Origin: Roseovarius sp.
GTDB lineage: Bacteria > Pseudomonadota > Alphaproteobacteria > Rhodobacterales > Rhodobacteraceae
DNA length: 9,539 bases
Assembly (NCBI GenBank): GCA_007125415.1
Contig: SLDH01000058.1
Span: forward strand, 1-9,539
Direction: 5' to 3'
The position numbers and the translations under genes were made by a program. Shown here piece after piece: positions 5,566-9,539 of the stretch. Each line of letters opens with the position of its first letter. Within the stretch, counting starts at the first letter, position 1. Below the pieces are notes generated by a model. It was not told where the DNA came from and searched no databases. It was given only the letters and a program-made list of their open reading frames with translations.

Positions 5566-7250
5566 ATGGCGCGGACATCATCGCAATCATCATCCTCGCA
5601 GCGATCCTGATCGCGATCGGGGCGTATCTGCTGCATTGGCTTTACCGGCGGTCGACCAAGGATGTGTCCTTCGTGCGGACGGGGTTCCAGGGGGAAAAGG
5701 TGGTGATGGGCGGCGGGGCGCTCGTGCTGCCGATCCTGCATGACATCACCGAAGTGAACATGAACATGCTCCGGCTCGAGGTGACCCGCGCGCGTGAGAA
5801 ATCCCTCATCACGCTGGACCGGATGCGCGTCGAGCTGACGGTGGAGTTCTATGTGCGGGTGAGCCCGAATGAGGAGGCCATTTCCACCGCTGCCCGGTCC
5901 CTGGGTAACCGAACCATGCGCCCGCATGAGCTTGAAGACCTGATCGAGGGCCGCTTTGTCGATGCCATGGGGGCCGCAGCGGCGCTGATGAAACTCGAAG
6001 AGATCCACGAGGCCCGCCAGAAATTCGTCAAGCTCGTGCGTGAGGAGGTGGCCGAAAGCCTCAGGATGGATGGGCTGGAGCTTGAATCGGTCTCGCTCAC
6101 CTCGCTTGACCAGACGGATATCTCGCTCTTCAATCCCTCCAACACCTTCGATGCCGAAGGCCTCACGACCCTCACCGAGCAGATTCAGGCGCGCCGCAAG
6201 AAGCGCAACGATATCGAGCAGGATACCGAGGTTGCGCTGAGGATGAAGAATCTCGATGCCGAACAGCGCTCACTCGAGATCAAGCGCGACAGCGAATATG
6301 CGCGCCTTGCGCATGATGCGGAGGTCGCCGTGCAACGGGCCACCCGCAAGGCGGAGATCGCCAATGAAAATGCGGCGCGCGAACGTGAGATCGAAGAGAT
6401 CAAGCTGCGCGAGCGGGAGAAGGTCGAGCGGACACGCATCGAGATCGAAAGCCAGATCGAGGCGCTCGAGATCAAGCGCCGCGAGGCGCTCGAGCTTGAA
6501 GAGCAGGAACGCGAGATCTCCATCTCCAAGAAATCGCGCGAGAAATCCGACGCCGAAGCGCTGGCCCAGCAGGCTCGTGCGACCATGATCGAAGCGACCG
6601 AGCGGGTGTTGACGATCCGCGATACGGAGATCGCCAATCGCCAGAAGGTGGTGGAGTTGATCGAGGCCGCGAAAGAGGCCGAGCGCGAGGCCACGCGTCT
6701 GACGATCATGGCCGAGGCCGAGAAACGCGCGGCCGAGGACAAGGCCGATGCCGTGCGCATCGAGGCCGCCGCACAGGAGGAGAAATACCGCGTCGAAGCG
6801 GCGGGCAAGGTCAAGCTCAACGAGGCCGAGAACCTGCGCTCGGATGCCAGCCGGCGGAGCGCGCTGCATCGAAGCCTTGTCGAGAACCTGCCTTCGATCA
6901 TCCGCGAAAGTGTCAAGCCGATGGAGAAGATCGACGGGATCAAGATCGTCCATGTGGACGGCCTGCCCGGTTTTTCCGGCACTGCCGGCGGGCCCGGTGG
7001 TGACGGTTCGGGCACATCGCCTGATGGCGGAAAGCCGGAGAATGGCAATCTCGCGGATCAGGTGGTCAATTCGGCGCTGCGCTATCGCTCGCAGGCTCCG
7101 TTCGTCGATCAGCTTCTGGGCGAGATCGGCATGACGAGCGGCAGCATCCATCGCAGCGAGACGCTGCAGGATCTCTCCAAGGTCGTCTATACCGACCCTG
7201 CGTCGGCGTCAGACACGCCGGACCGCAAGCCCAAGACCCCCAAGAACTGA
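5562..7250 (+). CDS. yqiK: Flotillin/SPFH-domain inner-membrane protein, YqiK type
   Basis: A 562-residue membrane-anchored scaffold protein; E. coli YqiK is of similar length. One N-terminal membrane segment (about 4-28) precedes the SPFH core, which opens with FVRTGFQGEKVVMGGGALV and runs to about 210. It includes DRMRVELTVEFYVRV and a GLELESVSLTSLDQT stretch near its end, both close to YqiK. Residues ~215-440 form a long charged coiled coil very rich in Glu, Arg, Ala and Lys, the flotillin oligomerisation region. The C-terminal part has KPMEKIDGIKIVHVDG (452-467), a Gly/Pro-rich linker, then ALRYRSQAPFVDQLLGEIG, again YqiK-like. Flotillins organise membrane microdomains and associated complexes. 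In E. coli yqiK follows the NfeD-like gene yqiJ; no such partner is seen here. The gene is tied by ATGA overlap to the small ORF after the rhodopsin, suggesting it scaffolds the neighbouring membrane proteins (inference). Confidence 0.92.
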   Translation: MNGADIIAIIILAAILIAIGAYLLHWLYRRSTKDVSFVRTGFQGEKVVMGGGALVLPILHDITEVNMNMLRLEVTRAREKSLITLDRMRVELTVEFYVRVSPNEEAISTAARSLGNRTMRPHELEDLIEGRFVDAMGAAAALMKLEEIHEARQKFVKLVREEVAESLRMDGLELESVSLTSLDQTDISLFNPSNTFDAEGLTTLTEQIQARRKKRNDIEQDTEVALRMKNLDAEQRSLEIKRDSEYARLAHDAEVAVQRATRKAEIANENAAREREIEEIKLREREKVERTRIEIESQIEALEIKRREALELEEQEREISISKKSREKSDAEALAQQARATMIEATERVLTIRDTEIANRQKVVELIEAAKEAEREATRLTIMAEAEKRAAEDKADAVRIEAAAQEEKYRVEAAGKVKLNEAENLRSDASRRSALHRSLVENLPSIIRESVKPMEKIDGIKIVHVDGLPGFSGTAGGPGGDGSGTSPDGGKPENGNLADQVVNSALRYRSQAPFVDQLLGEIGMTSGSIHRSETLQDLSKVVYTDPASASDTPDRKPKTPKN

Positions 7251-7277
7251 CGCGGCCGCCCGGATGACTTCGCGACG

Positions 7278-7284
7278 AAGAGGA
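7278..7284 (+). promoter_or_regulatory. Ribosome binding site deciding the start of the four-helix protein
   Basis: AAGAGGA ends 4 bases before ATG 7289 but only one base before the in-frame GTG at 7286. ATG 7289 is therefore the better start. Confidence 0.5.
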
Positions 7285-7288
7285 CGTG

Positions 7289-7714
7289 ATGACTGATCGA
7301 CACATGGAACGCAGCCTGCTGGTCTTTGCCGTCTGGAGCGTGTTGGGGCTTCTGGCGCTGGTCATCCATCTGCAAGGGTTGAGCCTCGAGTCCTATGTCA
7401 TAGCACTGACGGGCACGGGCCTTTTGCTGACGGCCTTCGGCGCACACGTGATTATCAATGCGGTCTTCAACACCGGATTCAGTCGCGGTGAGACCGCCCT
7501 CGGACTGAGCGTCTTTGGCGTGATCACCCTCGTTTTCATCGGCGGCACGTTGTCGGGTGGTCTGAGCCGGGCGAATTTTCTCTCCGGGCTCACACTCCTT
7601 GCTGCCGTGGTGATTGCGTTTCTCACCTATCTGATCACACGGCATGGCCTGCGCGGCGCATTCTCCCGGTTTCACCGCCGGCGCGACCTTGGCGATGGTG
7701 AGGCAGGCGGATGA
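7289..7714 (+). CDS. Small four-helix membrane protein of unknown family
   Basis: A 141-residue protein with four hydrophobic segments at about 9-28, 36-60, 69-88 and 97-117 and an Arg-rich cytoplasmic tail (FHRRRD, 128-133). The N-terminus is short and charged, with no signal peptide. I do not recognise the family. It lacks the soluble OB-fold tail of NfeD/YqiJ proteins that usually accompany flotillins. It is also longer and has more helices than the small DUF485/DUF3311 proteins often found before acetate or monocarboxylate SSS symporters. Its stop overlaps the start of the following SSS-fold gene in ATGA, so an accessory role to that protein or to the flotillin is plausible. GTG 7286 and ATG 7304 are alternative starts. 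Confidence 0.75.
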   Translation: MTDRHMERSLLVFAVWSVLGLLALVIHLQGLSLESYVIALTGTGLLLTAFGAHVIINAVFNTGFSRGETALGLSVFGVITLVFIGGTLSGGLSRANFLSGLTLLAAVVIAFLTYLITRHGLRGAFSRFHRRRDLGDGEAGG

Positions 7715-9539
7715 TCAATGGCCCCGCCATGTTCTGGATTGCGCTCTTCGGCGTGGCCTATCTGGCGGTCACACTATACTGGGCAAGGGTGAGTGCTGTC
7801 GCCAATGGCAATACCGACGCGTATTTTTCGGCCGGTCATGCGCTGCCGCCCTGGGTCAGTGCCGTCACCCTGTCGGGGGCGGGCCTCTCTGCTTGGTTCA
7901 CGCTGGGCACGGTCGATCTGATCGCCCGGGACGGATTGGGACATGCCGCCCTGCTTCAGGCCGGGGTGCTTCTGGCCCTGACAGGCGTGCTCTTTCACAA
8001 GCGGGTGTGGTTCATCGGGCAGCGCTTGCGCATGTCGTCGCAGGTGGAGCTTTTCCGTGCCTTTTTTCAGAGCGAGTTTCTCGCCGTGTCCTCGGCGTTG
8101 ATTGCATTGCTCTTCGCGATAGGCTTCAGCGGCTTGCAACTGCGCGCTCTCTCCACATTGCTGGCCGATCTGTCGGGCGAGGGTCTGTCGGCCCCTGTCG
8201 TCGCGGTGCTTCTGTCGGTCTTGCTTGTCGGTTATGTGGTGATCGGCGGGATGCGCGCCATCGGCTTCATCGGCGTTCTGCAGACGCTTGCGCTCGTTGC
8301 CGCAATTCTGGGGCTGGGCGCTCTGTTGCTTATCGAAACCGGCGGGCTGGGCGCGCTTGCCGCGGGGCTGAGCGCGCATGGGGCCGGATCCGCCTTCGAG
8401 GTGCAGGGGGTGATCCGGTTCGTCGCCGGGCTGGGGCGTGACATGACCGCGCCGGAGGTCAATACGGCGGTGATGGCGCTGTCGACTGCACTGGCGATTC
8501 TGGGTTTCGGGGCCAGCCCGCTGGCAGTGAAGGTGATTTTGTCGACGCGCAATGTCGCGGGGGTCGCGGCGGGGCATGTCTGGTTCGGCGCGGCCGGGCT
8601 CGGCGCGCTGGTGGTGCTGGTTGTGACGCTGCTCGGCGTCGGTGCCCTCATCGCACCGGAACAGCGCATCGACACATTGCTTGCAAGCCTTGCGCTCACC
8701 GCACCCTGGCTTCTGGCATGGCTCATCTTCGGTCTCATCGCGGGGATGCAGGTGATCGCCGGGCTGTCGTTGCTTGTGGCCGCAGAAAGCCTCGTGCGTC
8801 ATGTGTACAAACCGCTCTTTCACAGCCGCCTTTCCCGAACCGACACCGTAGCTCTCACGCGCATCGCCGTGGTGGTGCTGGCGGTGGTGACGGTGCTGAT
8901 GGCCTTTCTTGCGCCCCTGACCCTGTCGGCGCTGGGGGGATTTGCCTTGCCGGCTGCGGCACAGCTTATCGTGCCCATGCTGGGCCTCTGCTGGTTCGGC
9001 TGGCTCAGCCGCTCGGCGGTGCTGGTGGGCTTCGGCACGGGGCTTGCTGCGGCCTTTCTGACCGATACCACCGGCATCCAGTTCCTCGCCTGGCTGGGGC
9101 TCGATCTGCCATGGGGGCGCTGGCCATGGACCATTCACGCGGCAGGGTGGGGATTGTTCTTCAACATGGTTGCGGCCTTGCTGGTGGCCGCTGCCACCTA
9201 CCGGCAACCCAGATCGGCCATTGCCGCCGATATCGCGGAGTTTGTCGCCAGCAACTTCGCGGTAAATGCAACCCGGGCGGTGCGCGCGCTTGGCTGGTCC
9301 GCGATACTCGCCTGGACGTTTCTTGCCGTGGGCCCGGGGCTGATCTTCGGCAATACCGCCTTCGCCGGCAATGGCGGGACATGGCTGCTGGGGCTGCCGC
9401 CGCTATGGGTCTGGGCCATTCTCGGCTGGATGGCGGGGCTGGGTCTGGTGTGGTTTCTTGCCTACCGGCTTGGCATGGCCGCGCCGCTGCACCAGTCGGT
9501 TCCGGTCTATGAGCCGCCGCCCGTGCTGCGTCCGCAGCA
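7711..9539 (+). CDS. Sodium:solute symporter (SSS/SLC5-fold) family protein, 3' truncated by window
   Basis: An open frame from ATG 7711 (ATGA overlap, GTGAGG 7 bases upstream) runs to the window end, 609 codons without a stop. It has about 14 hydrophobic segments. SSS marks: a first core helix with SGAGLSAW (55-62), GGMRAIGFIGVLQTLAL after helix 5 (the family's GGMRAV-W-D-Q segment), FGASPLAVKVILS, and a helix ending in LLVAAESLVRHVYKP that matches the PutP/MctP helix before the conserved YK. Where PutP has the Na2 residues Ser340-Thr341, this protein has Val348-Ile349 by gapless alignment from the YK (Gln347-Val348 if shifted by one). The PutP Asp55 position is Gly58. Coupling to sodium therefore looks doubtful. 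It may be a divergent transporter or an SSS-fold sensor. By 609 residues it is already longer than typical 500-550 residue symporters, but whether another domain follows cannot be seen. Confidence 0.8.
   Translation, partial: MINGPAMFWIALFGVAYLAVTLYWARVSAVANGNTDAYFSAGHALPPWVSAVTLSGAGLSAWFTLGTVDLIARDGLGHAALLQAGVLLALTGVLFHKRVWFIGQRLRMSSQVELFRAFFQSEFLAVSSALIALLFAIGFSGLQLRALSTLLADLSGEGLSAPVVAVLLSVLLVGYVVIGGMRAIGFIGVLQTLALVAAILGLGALLLIETGGLGALAAGLSAHGAGSAFEVQGVIRFVAGLGRDMTAPEVNTAVMALSTALAILGFGASPLAVKVILSTRNVAGVAAGHVWFGAAGLGALVVLVVTLLGVGALIAPEQRIDTLLASLALTAPWLLAWLIFGLIAGMQVIAGLSLLVAAESLVRHVYKPLFHSRLSRTDTVALTRIAVVVLAVVTVLMAFLAPLTLSALGGFALPAAAQLIVPMLGLCWFGWLSRSAVLVGFGTGLAAAFLTDTTGIQFLAWLGLDLPWGRWPWTIHAAGWGLFFNMVAALLVAAATYRQPRSAIAADIAEFVASNFAVNATRAVRALGWSAILAWTFLAVGPGLIFGNTAFAGNGGTWLLGLPPLWVWAILGWMAGLGLVWFLAYRLGMAAPLHQSVPVYEPPPVLRPQ

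Noticed and set aside
4907..5743. 278-codon plus-strand frame overlapping rhodopsin and flotillin
   Set aside because: An out-of-frame shadow rich in Arg, Gly, Cys and His; both overlapped genes have clear homology.
3891..6008. 705-codon open frame on the minus strand
   Set aside because: It spans antisense to the second permease, the rhodopsin and the start of the flotillin. Composition is His/Gln/Pro/Arg-rich with no domain, and it has no spacing consistent with a gene.
7268..7280. CTTCG/CGAAG mini-hairpin before the four-helix protein
   Set aside because: Only 5 bp with a 3-base loop and no T-run; too small to call a regulator or terminator in this base composition.
7644..8441. 265-codon plus-strand frame overlapping the start of the SSS gene
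   Set aside because: An alternative frame of the SSS gene with Arg/Gly/Cys-rich composition and no membrane pattern; the true gene starts at 7711.
7774..9207. 477-codon open frame on the minus strand
   Set aside because: It is antisense to the SSS-fold gene, whose frame shows regular membrane helices and family motifs; the minus frame is low-quality charged sequence.
1..9539. CRISPR arrays, tRNA/rRNA genes, insertion sequences, phage attachment sites
   Set aside because: No spaced direct repeats, cloverleaf patterns, transposase motifs or terminal inverted repeats were seen on reading the window.

Overview
The window is a compact, entirely plus-strand operon from a high-GC proteobacterium. 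The GC-rich third codon positions, the RbsA/RbsC-type sugar importer and the proteorhodopsin-like gene fit an alphaproteobacterium, perhaps of the Rhodobacterales or a related order. That placement is inferred from composition and gene content; there is no marker gene. No stretch over about 120 bases lacks a gene, no promoter is evident, and both ends are cut inside coding sequence, so the operon extends in both directions.

Layout: (1) positions 1-52, the last 16 codons of an upstream gene, plausibly the periplasmic binding protein of the importer; (2) a 12-bp GNRA-capped hairpin in the 69-base gap; (3) 122-4772, a CUT2/ribose-type ABC importer made of one double ATPase and two permeases, each joined to the next by a 4-base stop/start overlap. 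All three are longer than usual for their families: the ATPase has a ~78-residue tail, permease 1 an extra C-terminal membrane domain, and permease 2 an extra N-terminal membrane domain. (4) 4812-5516, a seven-helix microbial rhodopsin of the proteorhodopsin clade in which the retinal Schiff-base lysine is replaced by arginine. (5) 5509-5565, a possible 18-codon ORF with a good ribosome binding site that bridges to the next gene. (6) 5562-7250, a flotillin/SPFH protein of the YqiK type. (7) 7289-7714, a four-helix membrane protein of unknown family. (8) 7711 to the end, a sodium:solute-symporter-fold protein that continues beyond the window.

Tight spacing and overlaps suggest one transcript and coordinated production of a membrane assembly: an ABC importer, a retinal-independent (or non-covalently retinal-binding) rhodopsin homologue, a flotillin scaffold and an SSS-fold protein. 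The rhodopsin lacks its lysine, its proton acceptor and its proton donor. The SSS protein appears to lack the Ser/Thr pair of the Na2 sodium site. One half of the ATPase is strongly degenerate, as is partly normal for its family. The most interesting reading is that the rhodopsin fold, and perhaps the SSS fold, have been reused here for a structural, ligand-sensing or regulatory role connected to solute uptake. That is a hypothesis; the residue changes themselves are read directly from the sequence.
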